Positions 34,470-47,516 of a DNA stretch of 64,000 nucleotides are shown one piece after another. Below the pieces are notes generated by a model. The model did not search any database. It saw only the letters and a program-made list of their open reading frames with translations, and was not told where the DNA came from. Both the position numbers and the translations under genes were made by a program. Positions within the stretch are counted from its first letter, which is position 1; every line of letters starts with the position of its first letter. Source of the DNA: Serripes groenlandicus (taxonomy: Eukaryota; Mollusca; Bivalvia; Cardiida; Cardiidae); NCBI GenBank assembly GCA_031761405.1, contig JASEVX010000003.1:17694489-17758488 (forward strand), written 5' to 3'.

Positions 34470-34544
34470 GGGCTTTCAATTCCGTTGATCGTCAAGTTTT
34501 GTATTCAACACTCAGAAAAAAATCAATTTGAAATGTATACAGAA

Positions 34545-34620
34545 CTAATCAGAGTCCGAATCCCTGCTCCGGCAACATTTTTGCTAAAAGTCAATACGAC
34601 AAGCGTCACATAGAATACGC
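34545..34620 (+). mobile_element. SINE fragment
   Basis: GAGTCCGAATCCCTGCTCCGG followed by CAACATTTTTGC and GACAAGCGTCA, matching the B box and early body of the SINE at 631-930 with decay. It lies about 75 bases outside the giant element. Confidence 0.5.
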
Positions 34621-36126
34621 CCAAAATTTCATTTATCAATCTGAATCAACTAACAACATTAATAATACTAATTTAAAAGCATTTTACATGTACATTGACA
34701 GCAATAATTTGGAAACGCTGAACCGATCCGTTAATGACCGCAACATTCTCAAGGTCGCTTTTCGTATGAATGGTTTACTCATACAAAGGCAATTATATGA
34801 TACCTGTAATCCAACTTTGCAGAAACGTTTGGTCTTCCAATGAATCAATACTCACTAGGTCAAAACAGCGACTGAGGCAATCTGGCTAAATAAGAAAACA
34901 ACGCCTTTATACATACACTTAGTATTTGAGCTTATCGTTTTTTAATGTTGAATCCATGGCAATACAAAGAATAATTTTGCAAACTGTACGTTTTTTAATA
35001 ATTTTGTACGTATTCATTAATGGTCACTCAATTCCTATTGACGATGATATATTCTGTCGTACGATACTATTGTTTATTATTAAATATTGAATCAGTCCAT
35101 TTTATTTTCGTACAATCCTCGTACGTGTTTTCCAACTGTATGAATTGATAGCATAATAATACTTCATCTACGACAACTACTATGACGGATAATGAGCCCA
35201 GATCGTTATAAGATAGCATCTTTCAATGAAAAATTATTATATATAGTAGGTATTCTTTCCCAAGTGTACGTGTGTCATCTGTATAATTCATATCATATTT
35301 TTTAAATATGTTTACGAGTGACCAAGTCAGATTGAGAGAAAAATGAAATCCCAATAGATAGGTGAAATTGAGTTAATATGCTATGTAGATGCATCTGTGA
35401 TGCGGTGAGAGTGTTTCAATTGTACATTTACGAGAATCCGACCTTGCACTAAAGGTTAAAGTGGGGATACGAGTTACCGGACTGGACCACGTTTATAATT
35501 GTTGTTAATTTTAACACGTGGTGCCTATTTAGTAACTGTTTTTTTCATAGAAGCCTATTACGCTCTTTTTTTTTGTTTCGTTTTAAATCTTATTTTAAAG
35601 CTGACTGGTAAATCTCTCTTTGCAACCTAGAAGTCAATTGAAGTGTTTTTGAAATGAAAAAGCAGGTTTAGTACACTATATTCAAAAGAGCTGTTCAGAA
35701 AGTACAAACAATACCTCTTGTTTTTTGCTACTTTTTAACCAAAGCCTTGATACAATCGAATTAAAACCATGAATTACCATGTAAATGGCTACATTGTATT
35801 CGATGGTGATTTATTTAAGTAGTGAGGAAGGTTGGGGGATTTCAAATTAAGCTAGATTTTGGGGAAAAAACAAGGTTTTCATGTCATATTTTCCATTAAA
35901 TATGGCCATAGTGTCAATTTAAAATTGTTAATTGCAACAGGGGTTGTTGTATTGCACATGCGTGAACTGTGGACTCTATACTTTCAAGAGCCGGACTAAT
36001 AATTCCGTCACAGCCATCATTTACATGAATATACCTAATGTGACCTGATCAGTTCTCACAGTTAAAGAGCAGATTTTGTGAAATAGAAAAAAAAGTAAAT
36101 CCAATATTACGCGATTTAAAAACACA
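34621..36126. other. no gene seen
   Basis: AT-rich sequence without recognisable exons or repeats. Confidence 0.4.
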
Positions 36127-36480
36127 ATGAAAACATTGAGCGGACGTCTAGACAAATTAGACTCGAGAGTGGTCAGTGTAGAAAACACATTAAAGAATGT
36201 AGAAACAAATCGAGAAAGGGACTCCTATATCAAAGACATCTTAAATGAAACAGAAAGATATTGATGTCATGTTAGATAATGTGAAAACGTTAGAATCGAA
36301 AATAAAAGTGTTAAATGAAAAGGTGCAAAAAGAACTAATCGACATCAAATTTAGGGGTATGCGGGACATTTTATTATGTTTTTGGAAAAACCGAGGTGGA
36401 TGGTGAACGGGATATTGATTGTGTAGGAAAAGCTTTCACTAAATCGAGGAGTGCTTACCTCGCGCGGCATGCGATAAGGG
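36127..36480 (+). pseudogene. LINE ORF1 remnant (coiled-coil protein)
   Basis: From ATG 36127: MKTLSGRLDKLDSRVVSVEN, then heptad-like charged sequence to a stop. In the next frame it continues with LDNVKTLESKIKVLNEKV and LIDIKFRGMRDILLCF, the coiled coil and conserved 'RSMRDNL'-type motif of bivalve LINE ORF1. A third frame continues with KTEVDGERDIDCVGKAFTK. At least two frameshifts and stops mark it as decayed. Confidence 0.65.
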
Positions 36481-37057
36481 ACCAATCAATTTGGTGATAG
36501 CAAATCGCTTAATATACGGATTGTAAAGGGAAGGGTTTGTAACGACTGTTTTGTAAATGTTTGTGTACATAATTTCAATATATTTTCAAATGACACCACT
36601 ATTTCATTTAACCTACATTTCATTGTAAGAGTTATTTGTGGGAAGAGCGTGTCATACATAAATGGGACTTTTAATTTAAAAAAAAGCTTTATCCATGATG
36701 TTGCTACCTCCATAAGTAATCTTTGTTCTAGTTTATAAAAGGAAGAAGTCACATGAATGCGATGCTGATCATTTAGTTTATAGTTTTCTTAAGCTGTAAG
36801 GGTAATACATATTTTGATATAGACATTTGGAATGATATATATTCTTAGATCAGTTAAATTACTCTTTTGTTATGAATTCAGCGACCATTTAGAACTGGTA
36901 TTTTTTGTCAATACTCATCCCCGTATGTGTGCGAAGTTTATAGTCAAGAGCTATATACTGTGGTATAATAGCAGTTAAGGCAGCATCAGTTTCATAAAGT
37001 ATTTAATATACAGTGTGATAGCATCGAGAGACGACGGCAAGGCCGGTCTGATCATAA
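36481..37057. other. no gene seen
   Basis: The minus-strand open frame at 36486-36752 has no recognisable content and lies next to LINE sequence; it is not called. Confidence 0.4.
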
Positions 37058-37243
37058 GCGTGGCTACCAGGTATATATACTGTCTGTTTAGCTTTTACAT
37101 AACAGTGGACATGTGTATCGTTGACAGGTGGACATATATATCGTTGACAGTTAATACAGTGCATGTATAACCTGTCATTCAGAATACTGTATACATGGAA
37201 ATTAGCCATGTCATAAGAAATAATGTCCATTATTTCACACCTC
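37058..37243. repeat. duplicated segment, copy 1 (pair with 39954-40138)
   Basis: About 185 bp nearly identical to 39954-40138 and in the same orientation, including CGTGGCTACCAGGT, ACATAACAGTGGACATGTGT and TATACATGGAAATTAGCCAT. It contains an internal partial repeat (ATCGTTGACAG three times). Confidence 0.85.
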
Positions 37244-37785
37244 CATTTGTTATACAAAAACAGGAAATAATATAAAACACTTAGGTGGAGGTGGAAACTC
37301 ACATGAAGGATTATTAAACCCTAAACCAACAATAACATTTTAAACAAACAATACACATGTTAAACAAAGAGTTGACGTTAACACAGAACTCAAAGTATCA
37401 TGAGAAATATAACACACATGATTGAAGTAATCCGTATTAATTAAACAATGTTTATAAGAAATAAGTGTCGTTTGATCTGTTTTTGGAATCTGTAGTGTCC
37501 TTGGTAGTGGTGTAGACTGCCGTGGTTCCCCATTGATTGGTAATCAGCAAAACCCCCTATTGAAAACCATCCAGATTAGCGTTTGCAGGTTAATTTTATC
37601 TTTCTGATATGTTAAAACGTAGTCCACCTAAAGCTGGTCCTATCATTATATCCCATAAGTCGAGATTATTTGGATTGAGTTTTGTAAGGATGGCATTTAA
37701 GGTGGCGTGACTTCTCTATGGTTTGGCTCCAATGGTGTTGTCCTGGTTGTGTTAGCGACTGTATAACGTTGCTACGACAAGTATT
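37244..37785. other. no gene seen
   Basis: AT-rich sequence with no recognisable exon. Confidence 0.4.
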
Positions 37786-37963
37786 TCCGTCTACGATTTC
37801 GTGAAAGGTAGTATCGTCTATGGATATGTGCAAATGCCCTTGACACATCTGAATATAGCTGTCATCCGGATCGTTCCGTCTACGATTTCGTGAAAGGTAG
37901 TATCGTCTATGGATATGTGGAAATGTCCATTGACACATCTGAATATAGCTGTCATCCGGATCG
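37786..37963. repeat. tandem duplication, two units of about 88 bp
   Basis: TTCCGTCTACGATTTCGTGA through GCTGTCATCCGGATCG occurs twice, nearly identical, so recent. Confidence 0.85.
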
Positions 37964-38977
37964 TGTGTGGTGATTTACTGACTTAAACAGTAGACCATAG
38001 GTCGGACTTGTACAAAAGAAACAGTTTAACGCAACCAAAGTTTAATAACAGCTTTCAATTTTTTGCTTTGAATCTAACTAGTCAATCAAACTAGAATTGT
38101 TTTGATCTATTGAATATTTATTTGCAATACGAAGATAACTATGTGAAAGTTTTAAAACAATAACAACATTTAAGGTAATAATTATATACCAGTATATTTT
38201 ATGTACATCTATTTCTATCTCTAGAAAGTAAGCCCTATGGCTTTAATTATTACTCGCAAGTGAAATCGATTAACATCGTCCTTGCTACAAAACAAGGTTA
38301 TGCGCCTTATTTATCTAAGGTTATTATATGAATCATTTACCTATTCAAATCGTCTAATGAACAAACAAATGGGAAGTATTTACAAGGGGGCATACCTGTC
38401 GACCAAACAGGTGCGCGCGACTTAAACCATATACAATGAACTGATATGACCACTCTGGTCATTGCGGACAACACGTGGTTTTAATTCTGAACTACGTAAC
38501 AATTTGTCCTTAATGATTTTAACAATTACTCTTAGGTAAATCACATAGGTTAACACCATGTATGTTAGGAATTTAAGGCTATGCGCCTGTTCAAACATTA
38601 CAGTAAGATCATCTCTTGATCTTTTATTTATTTAAAAACGATCTACTCGCTTTATCAAGCAATCACAATATCATTTACATATATGCTGATATGTTCTCAA
38701 CAGTTTTCTATTATCCAAAATACACATTACTAATTAAATATACTACCAACTTCAAATTTATGTTTAAACCCAATTTCTTCAAATAGTATCAGCTACTTTA
38801 AAATATGCTGAACTGATGAACTCTAAGATATAAATCTTAATTAAATAACATTTACTTCGACCAAATTATCATCTCAAATGATTATGTTTAATTTGTGTAT
38901 GCAAAGGGGCGTTTTATTGCTGTCGGGGAGTACACAAATCGACTAAATCCTGTCGATGACTTAACTATCCAACTAAT
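37964..38977. other. no gene seen
   Basis: AT-rich, no recognised features. Confidence 0.4.
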
Positions 38978-39478
38978 ACAGATATACAAAGCTGATCGCT
39001 AGGAGTGTTGAGCTGTCAAGCAACTCATTAAAATGTCCTAATGAACTTGTTCACATTTCAAGATTATGTAATAGCAAAACAAACTGATGAAATCACTTGT
39101 ACGACAGAGAGCACTATGCTCCAACCGACGATATTTTATTACAGTCAGAAACAGAACAAATAAAGGGCACAAGTCCCAATATGAAACTTGCGAGAGTTCA
39201 ATGGAAGTAGAATAATTAAAAATTAGCCAGAGAGTAATTAAGAATTAGCCAGACTTTCATCGTTAGAATAATTAAAATTATTGAATAAATAATTATAGAG
39301 GTGTATATAACTCTAAGAGTGTTGAATTGAAAGTAGAACAAGGAATGTCCTGTAAAAAAAACAGATATACAAAGCTGATCGCTAGGAGTGTTGAGCTGTC
39401 AAGCAACTCATAAAATGTCCTAATGAATTTGTTCACATTTCAAGATTGTGTAATAGCAAAACAAAACGATGAAATCAC
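38978..39478. repeat. direct repeat pair, 120-bp units about 380 bp apart
   Basis: 38978-39100 and 39360-39478 both read CAGATATACAAAGCTGATCG, AGTGTTGAGCTGTCAAGC and so on to GATGAAATCAC, with few differences. Between them is AT-rich sequence with a repeated ATTAGCCAGA phrase. Confidence 0.8.
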
Positions 39479-39953
39479 CTGTCATTACCAAACATATGAC
39501 ATTTTAAACCCTTTGCATATTAATGAAATCTACTTGTGTTGTTATAAACGTTTGAACTTACACTTGATTTTGAAATTGTGATCGTAAATTACTGATCACA
39601 GTAATTGTTCTGCCCGCGCTTGATGAAATGCCAAACCAATATTTTACTAGAAATGACTGCTATGCGAAGTATGAACCAAGAAATAAGCATTTCAATCATA
39701 TTTGCAATTTAAATGTTATACTTCTGTTTGTGAAATGGTGTGTAATTTTCGTGGATTGGCGTATAATTTTCGTTCACAACTATTTTAAAATATACTTGCA
39801 AATAGGCAACACCTGAATATTTAGTATTTTTGAATTTTGAAGAATCATTTTCACACAAAAATACCAATTATGAATTTAGTCAACTTATAAATTAGACGCT
39901 GTAAAAGGTTGCGTAAACTGTTCTCATAGACATAGACATGACACGACAAGAAA
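39479..39953. other. no gene seen
   Basis: AT-rich, no recognised exon. Confidence 0.4.
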
Positions 39954-40138
39954 AGCGTGGCTACCAGGTTTATATATACTGTCTGGTTAGCTCTTACATA
40001 ACAGTGGACATGTGTGTCGTTGACAGGTAGACATGTATATCGTTGACAGTTAATACAGTGCATGTATAACCTGTCATTCAGAATACTGTATACATGGAAA
40101 TTAGCCATGTCATAAGAAATAAAGTCCATTATTTCACA
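39954..40138. repeat. duplicated segment, copy 2
   Basis: Second copy of 37058-37243, 2.9 kb away. Confidence 0.85.
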
Positions 40139-40879
40139 ATACAAGGAGGTGGTCAGTTATGTATGGTAGAGAATCTACCTTGGGAATATCCCTATTTAAC
40201 CCCGGTAGATAGCTACCTTGATACATTAGGGAAGATCACCATGTTTTAGTACATAGTTGGACCACTGTGTGAAAATAGACGCTGCATAATGAGTGCGATA
40301 TATCACTCAACACACTGTTTCCATGACATTTACTGTATAATTGTAAATAACTGATTTCATGTGACTTTATGCGTTTATATCATTTACATGTATATATTTC
40401 ATGGTGACTTAAAGGCCCAATGGGTCGGGTGTGGTAACTTTGTAGAAAAATGTTATTCATGTATTTAAATTCACGAAGTTCACATTAATAAACAAGTTTC
40501 TTATCTCTTATCATATCTTATTTTGAAAAACACATAAGATACAAGAAAAATGTATTTTTTAACAACAACTCCGGTTATTCTATGAAAGAGTGGTTTGGTG
40601 ACAGTTGCAAACAGAAAAAAGATGTTATATGAATGAGCTTTAAGCTATTATAATTTGAATAAAAATGATGAAAATAAAAAAGAATTTTCCATCGAAAAAG
40701 AAACATTGTAAAAGTTGTTGTAGAACCACGAAACTTAAATGATACAGAAATATTGTTTAAGAAATTGAAAACTTCTAAAATAAATTTAAAAAAAATTGAA
40801 AACTATTTAAACATGAATAAGACCAATTATCAAAGCAACAACTCTGATATTGAGTTTTGTGATTTTTTTTTTTTTTTAG
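40139..40879. other. no gene seen
   Basis: AT-rich. Just before the LINE remnant there are short runs typical of eroded coding sequence, but no frame could be assigned. Confidence 0.35.
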
Positions 40880-41570
40880 CATTTTAAAACATTATCATCA
40901 AATATTTATGTAGAAGAAGATACTGAATGCAAGAAATTCGTAACTTACTATTAATTACAAGAGCCATTTACACTTACCGAAATAAGAAAATGTATTAAAC
41001 AGTTAGGTTCTAATAAGTCATGCTTTATCGATAAAATAATGTATGAATAGTTCAAGGAATGTATAAATTCTCTTCAATTTCATTCCCGCCAGGAAAACGT
41101 ACCCAAAATAATGGTCCCAAGGTTTAATTGTAAATATCCATAAGAAAGGGGATCAATCAGATCAATACAATTACAGATTAATAACCCTTACGAGCTATGT
41201 TGCAAAACTATTTACATCTTTAATCAATGAGCGTTTAAAAAATGCGGTCGGTAATATATTATGTGATCAGTGATGCACAATTTGGCTTTAACGTGGACGC
41301 TATATTTATACTAAATTCTTTTAATCAGAGACGATTACGTAATAACAAAACAATTTTTCTGCAGTTTTATCGACTTTCAAAAATGTTTCGATTTCATTTA
41401 TCGAAACGGCTAGTGGTTTAAAATGATTAATTAAGAAATAACTTGCAAAGTATTTAGTTTAATTCGTAAATTATACGCAGATGTAATCTTGTGTATTAAA
41501 CATTTAAATAACGTATCCAATCTCTTAAATAGTAACGTTGAATTATTTCATATTATATTCCTTTCATTTA
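40880..41570 (+). pseudogene. LINE ORF2 reverse transcriptase remnant
   Basis: In alternating frames: PFTLTEIRKCIKQLGSNKSC, then HKKGDQSDQYNYRLITLTSY and AKLFTSLINERLKN, then FIDFQKCFDFI. These are conserved blocks of the non-LTR reverse transcriptase domain in the right order (I.I.KKGD..NYR.ITL, then the A-box region F.DF.K.FD). Many stops and frameshifts. It could be part of the same old insertion as the ORF1 remnant at 36127, but the 4.4 kb gap holds duplicated non-LINE sequence, so this is unsure. Confidence 0.7.
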
Positions 41571-42357
41571 AACATTATTTCCGATTTATAAGGAAGTGCA
41601 GTATTTGCTCAACTTAGTATTTTGTTAAATTGTATGTCTTTTTCTTCCCGCATATGCATATTGTATTTATTTTGAAGATAAACCATATGTGTTCAAGTCA
41701 TATGAATGAAACTTCCGCTCTGTTCTGTTCTATGTTTATTCATACGGGTTGATTGAATGGAATCGTTCAAGCTGTCGATTAAGTGAAAGGAACGGCAGTA
41801 CCTTTGTTAATTGTCTTTAATGAACAAGAAATTGCTTTTCCAGCATTTTGTCTATTTCAATACCAGAGTTGCCCATATATATGATATTCTGTATTAGATA
41901 ATAATTCAATGTTTTTTCTCTTAGAAACAAATTTGTAAAAACTAAGAGACAATGGTTCAGCATATGCCCAAAATTAGTTTTTTTAGAGAGAAAAATGCAA
42001 CATTTCCGTAACATTGTCAAGAATTTTGGCATTTCACAGGGTCGCTTTCCTCTCGCCAATAATATTAGATAGCTATACCCGAGTTTCTAGTATGTTTGAA
42101 ACACAACACATTTCTGTACATCATCAAACAGAAAACAGGATGACTAGAAATGTCTGAAATGCATGTTAAACTGTAGACTTGTAAATACTGAAACATTAAC
42201 ATCTTAGAATCATAGCGTTTATCGTCAAAGTTTAAAAGAGGGCCATTTTGTAGATCTTTTTCAACATACTAAGGTTATATTAATTGATTATTTGATTGAT
42301 TGATTGATTGATAAGGTATGATTTGTTTTACCAGATAATAAATACCTGGAAGTTGTT
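41571..42357. other. no gene seen
   Basis: AT-rich, with a (GATT)n run near 42285-42310 that resembles a SINE tail; no SINE body was recognised. Confidence 0.4.
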
Positions 42358-42905
42358 AGCCTCCAGCTGACTGCAATGCATATGTGAAATGGCATTCACA
42401 TACTATGAGCATGTATGATGAGATGTAGTGAAGCCTTGAGAATTTGAAGTACGCAAACTATCAAAGTTGCAATAGGGATACCAAACGAAGTCGGGATTTG
42501 ACACATTGTGAAGGTTACAGCTAACTGTTTACATTGATATATGAAATAAACGTCATAAAAGGAAGGGAAAAAAGGTTTGAAATTGTTTTTCAGCGAAATA
42601 AATACATGAAATGTCTCACTTAAATGAATTAAATATTTTTGTGAAAACTAAAAGAAACACATCGAAAGACACAAACTACACCGAATACAGCCGCAACCAG
42701 GGTGATCTACAAATATAGGAAAGACAAATCAGGTCTAAACACGGAATGCTTGTGTCTCCAGCTGACTTAATGTGGTACATGTATGTGCAATAGATTGTTT
42801 AGGCTATGTGAATGTAAAATGAGATGTAATGAAGCCTTCGAAATGGAGTCGTTTGAGCATTTGAACTAATGGGACAATGAAAGTTGCAATAGGGATACCA
42901 CAAGT
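42358..42905. repeat. diverged direct repeat pair
   Basis: 42360-42485 and 42755-42902 share CTCCAGCTGACT, ATGAGATGTANTGAAGCCTT and AAAGTTGCAATAGGGATACCA with about 20% differences and indels. An old local duplication. Confidence 0.6.
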
Positions 42906-43332
42906 CCAGTCCAGAGTCTTTTTCAAAATGGCACCTCTTTTAAGAGTTCTTTTGTAGAAGATATATAACACCCACCCCTTTTTGTAAAGTTGATGGCTAT
43001 AAATCAATAAATCTTCGTCAAAACATTTCGAGTCTAACATATTCAAAATTCAGATAGGGTAATCGAACTACTTTTTGACAAAAACGTCAGAAATTGAACC
43101 AATGAAGTTGAAAATATATAAGAATTTATATAGATAAATCGCTATATCGTTAAATCCCAACGCATTGGGTGAATTACATGATTGGAAAATATGATTAACA
43201 ATAAGAACAATATTTCACCTAATAAAGGAAAGTTAAATCATGAAAATCGGTATTTACAGTTCGGACATATAACCGATGTATGAACAGGACCCGTATACAT
43301 TACTTGACTTAATGACGCCATTTCGACGCCAT

Positions 43333-43351
43333 TTGACGTCAAGATCACGTG
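43333..43351. promoter_or_regulatory. CRE-like palindrome and E-box side by side
   Basis: TTGACGTCAA (43333-43342) is a perfect CREB/ATF-type palindrome and CACGTG (43346-43351) a perfect E-box. No transcript start is known nearby, so this may be chance. Confidence 0.25.
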
Positions 43352-44797
43352 TATTCATTCGATATGCATCTTGCCGTTTGAAAGCCTAGAAGTCAGTGAT
43401 CTTGCATACCAAGTTTGAAAGATATTGGGTAATTTTAACATGTTCTCGTCAAAGGTGTGGAACTACCTTAAAACAAAGAAGGAATTTATTTATTGGTCTG
43501 TGGCCTAAAGAAATTTCAAATTGTATCAGTAGCACTACTGCTGACTACTTTTATGCAAACTATGGGGTTTTCACCAATATTTAGATAGTTAGAGGGTATT
43601 TCTGATCTAGCCAACATATCTGGGTTCAAATATCAGTGGTGACAAAATGGTACTGTAGCTTAATGCATGAAATAAAAACAATTGGATGTTATTTATATTT
43701 CTGTTATCTATTATTCAGGTTATGTTTTTTTTGAAAACTGGGATTTATATATGTTCAAAATGTCTAAAATTCCTCATCAAACAACTTTTGTTCTATCTCA
43801 ACTAAACGTGACTGTAGGATTGAAATTATTTGGGCCGTTCTGTCTCGTTTTGAGGATTTGCCTTTTTTATATGAATATCAATACACTGAATATAATGATA
43901 ATACATGCAAGAATAATGGGGTGGTTGAGTGCAAGTCCATGGTTAATGTTTAGATTTAAATTTATTGTCAATCAACTTATCTATTAGTTCCCCATTTATA
44001 TAAGAAATTATTTTCATTAGCATATCTGAAAAGGTTTAAAAAGGTGCAACATTGTTTTCTAATTAAGCAGCACAGTATTTCTTTAGGGAAAAATGGATTT
44101 GAAATAGTGAGTTCAAACGGTTTTAATCCACTGTCATTTTCTAAGAAAAGCTGTGCAGATCATGTTTTAAATCTTCATCGCTAAATACTTTAAACTTACT
44201 CTTGCAGCAAAGATGGGTTTTCCTTCAACAAATTTGACTCCTTAAACTTTGTTCAATCACCCCCTTTTGAGGCACCCTAAAAAGGATAATGAAATGACAT
44301 TATTGATATGTTCAAGAAGCACATGTTCTGTCCATAGAACAATCTTAACTCTGAGACAAACAGAAGACGTTTTGAAGAAATTGTGGCAAATGCTTAAAAT
44401 TACGAATTTCTTTGTTACCCATAAGATTGTCCACTTTGAATCGAAATTGAACGTTCATTTTTTGCAAATGTTACACGTATAGCACAAAGTAGATAATGGT
44501 TACATTAACAAAAACATTATCGTCTGTATGAAACACAGATAAATTGTTGTAAAAGAGTTTAAATTGTTGTTTTGAGATGTTGGCATGTTCCTCTTCCCAA
44601 GTTGTTATGCTAAAGTTTCAATTTACTCCTGACTGGCTCCTTCTGTTTATTGTCATGTTTTGATAATGCAAGCAAAAGCGAATTTTGTCAAAATGTCCTA
44701 AGATGTTTTTAAATAGACGACATATAATTATATCAGCTATGTGGTCAATGAATTACCAAAATTATGAAAGTCTGTTTATACAGTAAATCGTACATAC
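43352..44797. other. no gene recognised; possible eroded coding traces
   Basis: Open frames at 43396-43584, 43682-43987 and 44249-44482 lie in the same direction but show no domain. They may be decayed retroelement sequence. Downstream exons of the PAN-domain gene (minus strand) would also be expected here or further left; none was identified. Confidence 0.3.
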
Positions 44798-45110
44798 GGG
44801 ATATGTAGACAGTTCCAGCGTAATTCGGTAGAGATATTTCATTCTCAAAAGCATAACGTGAACAGCCCACACACAACCCCGATTCTGCTTTATAGAAAGC
44901 TCCCAAACACAAATCATTATCAAGGCACAGAATAGAGCAAAACATTTTGCTCGCAACAACTATTTGAAACGCTATTGAAGCCGCAGGGCACGTCTTTCCA
45001 TCAAAATCTGGTATGGGAGTGAACCGTTTCCATACATCTGACGCCTGTGTTTGAAACAACAAGGAGGTTATATATAAAACAAAGACGAAAACAGCATAAG
45101 AAACCGCCAT
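44798..45110 (-). CDS. secreted PAN/apple-like domain protein, first coding exon
   Basis: Starts with ATG at 45110: MAVSYAVFVFVLYITSLLF is a clear signal peptide, with cleavage likely after QTQA. The mature part contains KMFCSILCLDNDLCLGAFYK and a later GLCVGCSRYAF, the cysteine pattern of PAN/apple domains, which bind proteins or sugars outside the cell. The exon ends with TATCCC|GTATGTAC, a strong donor, after 104 codons plus one base. PAN-type secreted proteins are numerous in molluscs. The remaining exons and full domain layout are unknown. The unspliced frame continues to 44745, but that tail is hydrophobic and unlike the domain. Confidence 0.7.
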
Positions 45111-45393
45111 TCTTCTTGAAAAAATGTGCTTGTTACCTCGGTCATAAGAACAGGTGAATTATTTTAGAAGTGAATTATTTAACGTTTTTTTCTGTGAGTT
45201 CAACCTATTAAACGAATCAATATGTCTTAAAAGCTCATGCTCCGTAAGCTTTAACTAGAATGGTTATGATACAAACTTGTAACATACAAACAAAAAGGGA
45301 AATTGTCGATATGCATACAAACATAACGAGGCAAAGAAGGACATTCTCATCGACATTTACAATACTAACGACGACAAACCTGAACAAACGAAT
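45111..45393 (-). other. upstream flank of the PAN-domain exon
   Basis: Should include the promoter of the minus-strand gene if the first exon is complete. No core motif could be fixed. Confidence 0.35.
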
Positions 45394-45640
45394 TCATCCT
45401 TTCAATCTTACAACAAATCAGCAGCGGACAACTTTGAAAATATCGCGGCAGATAAATGTCTAAAAATGGTGGTTTAATAATTGATACATTTTGAAACTGT
45501 TGTAAAAAAAGTAGAAATTGCTCATGATGAGAACATTCTACTTTTCCTACAATGTTTGAAAAGTCGTCTACAGCAGTTGCATCAAGATGCGTTTGCATAT
45601 GAAGAAATGTTAATATACAAAGATACAAATAGAAACGAGC
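45394..45640. mobile_element. TTAA-type MITE, decayed copy
   Basis: CATCCTTTCAATCTTACAAC, AGCAGCGGACAACTTTGAAA and, inverted further on, AAAGTCGTCTACAGCAGTTG match the subterminal motifs of the family. The ends are worn. It lies about 300 bp upstream of the PAN-domain exon. Confidence 0.6.
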
Positions 45641-47516
45641 CACATTTGGTGATTTGGGGTCTTAAGGACTCTTCTGATCATGAACATAACTTGTCGTAAA
45701 GCTTATGGTGTTACGGTCCTAGTTGTTTTGCTCAATGGACGGATAGTGAACACTCAGGTGAGACTTTGAGGATGAAGACGCACTAAGATCGACAATCGTT
45801 AGAAGAGGATAAAACCATTAGACATTATACTATTAATAATACATACATGCTTACAGTCTTTAACAGAACTATGACTGTGTAGTGTCATAAATCAGATCAC
45901 ACATTTCAAGAATATACAAATTTTCGTCACAATAATATATCTTTAGCACAGAGGCCATAATCAGGTCAAAGGCTAAGAAGCTAGCTATTGCTGCGACTAA
46001 ATTATTAGAATTAATTAACTAGGCATATCACACATACCATTTTTGTTTTTTGTTTTATGTGTTGTGTTGTTGACCGTAAGCCTATCACTGAATAAACCGT
46101 CGTTTCCTGTATATCAAACGTGAAAGGAGTTAATTTATTTACCAATACACCATTTAACTAATTAAAATAAGAATTCTGAGAGATGTTGTCAGTAAGCCAG
46201 TCTACAAATTGACATGAAAAATGCATCGTGCTTGTATATCGCAACACACACTCTCCCTGCGAGTTGAATTAACAAATTAAAAATGCAAAATACCCTGACC
46301 CCGCTAAACCATGACTTATATCAACGTTACACTACTAAAATCTACAAATCCCAAAAAGTAAACGACAATTTACTTACTTTATCTAGTTAAGCATTAAATT
46401 ACTGACATTATACAACAATTATACAATACAAATCTGTATTGCAAATACATAAACTAACACAAATTACCAAATTGTATTTCCACTTTAAGCTATCGCTTAT
46501 ATAATATATCATGCCATACTTTCACAATACAAAAAGCTAACGATTACTCACTTGTGTACAAGAGAGATTCTAATATAATCAAATTTGTTTTGTCCAAGAC
46601 TTCAGTTTGGACAGATCGTCACACACCAATGTGCATACATCACCGATGTACACTTCCGGCTATGTTGGTACCTCTAGTCTGTTGTTCTCCACACTTTGAA
46701 CGCGATCTGATTTAACACAAATTCTGTGCCATAAAACGAGATATAACACGTCCCAAAGTGCCAATGCAATGATATTAAGCAATGGCACAAAATTCCTTTA
46801 TGGTTTTCTCACTTTACAAATACTTTACTTCTACATGTTCATGGATTTGTTTGTTCTATTACGTAGGGAATTATATATTTATAACAAGGGATACAACCTT
46901 TGAAAGGATATTACGCAACATTGCCTTCGTCAGGATTTCACAAATATTAGATGACGTCGCGTCATTTATGCAATACCTCAATTTGGTGTAATTTCATATG
47001 GAGCAACGTCCATTCCCACTATGGTACATATGATGTGATCAGACGATGTGTAGGTGCAGGTCGATTGTTACCCCCATATGCCACAAATACATGGTGTAAT
47101 ACTCCACAGCCGATGTACCATATAATAATGTTGTGTGAGTTGGATAGGAAATGTGAGTTTAGTTAAGGATATGTTTGTATATATACGGCTTCATTTAGCA
47201 TGTTTCTCGTACCTCGCTCTGCGTTGTGTAACAGTGTAACTTAAGCCTACCATTATAATTACCACACTATGTAATATTAAATTCACCCATGTGAACATCT
47301 ATTAGAGGTCAAATTACGCCAAACACATCCGATGCCATGCTGATCTACACCCAAATAGTCCATAAAAAAACTTTGTTTACATAGAAATGATGCCGTGTAT
47401 AGCACCACCAGAATGCATTGAATATATGACTTTGAGTTTAAATCCATTGTAAATGTGTATAGGAGGCACTCGAAATGATTGATTCGACCACTTTTAGAAT
47501 ATTGCCCTTGTTTGAT
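45641..47516. other. no gene seen; eroded repeat traces
   Basis: 46395-46460 resembles 7375-7440, and 46589-46632 is the inverse of about 7826-7870. Open frames at 46782 and 46951 have no recognisable content. Confidence 0.4.

Noticed and set aside
44745..44797. Continuation of the PAN-domain frame past the donor
   Set aside because: The tail is a short hydrophobic run unlike the domain, and a strong GTATGT donor precedes it.
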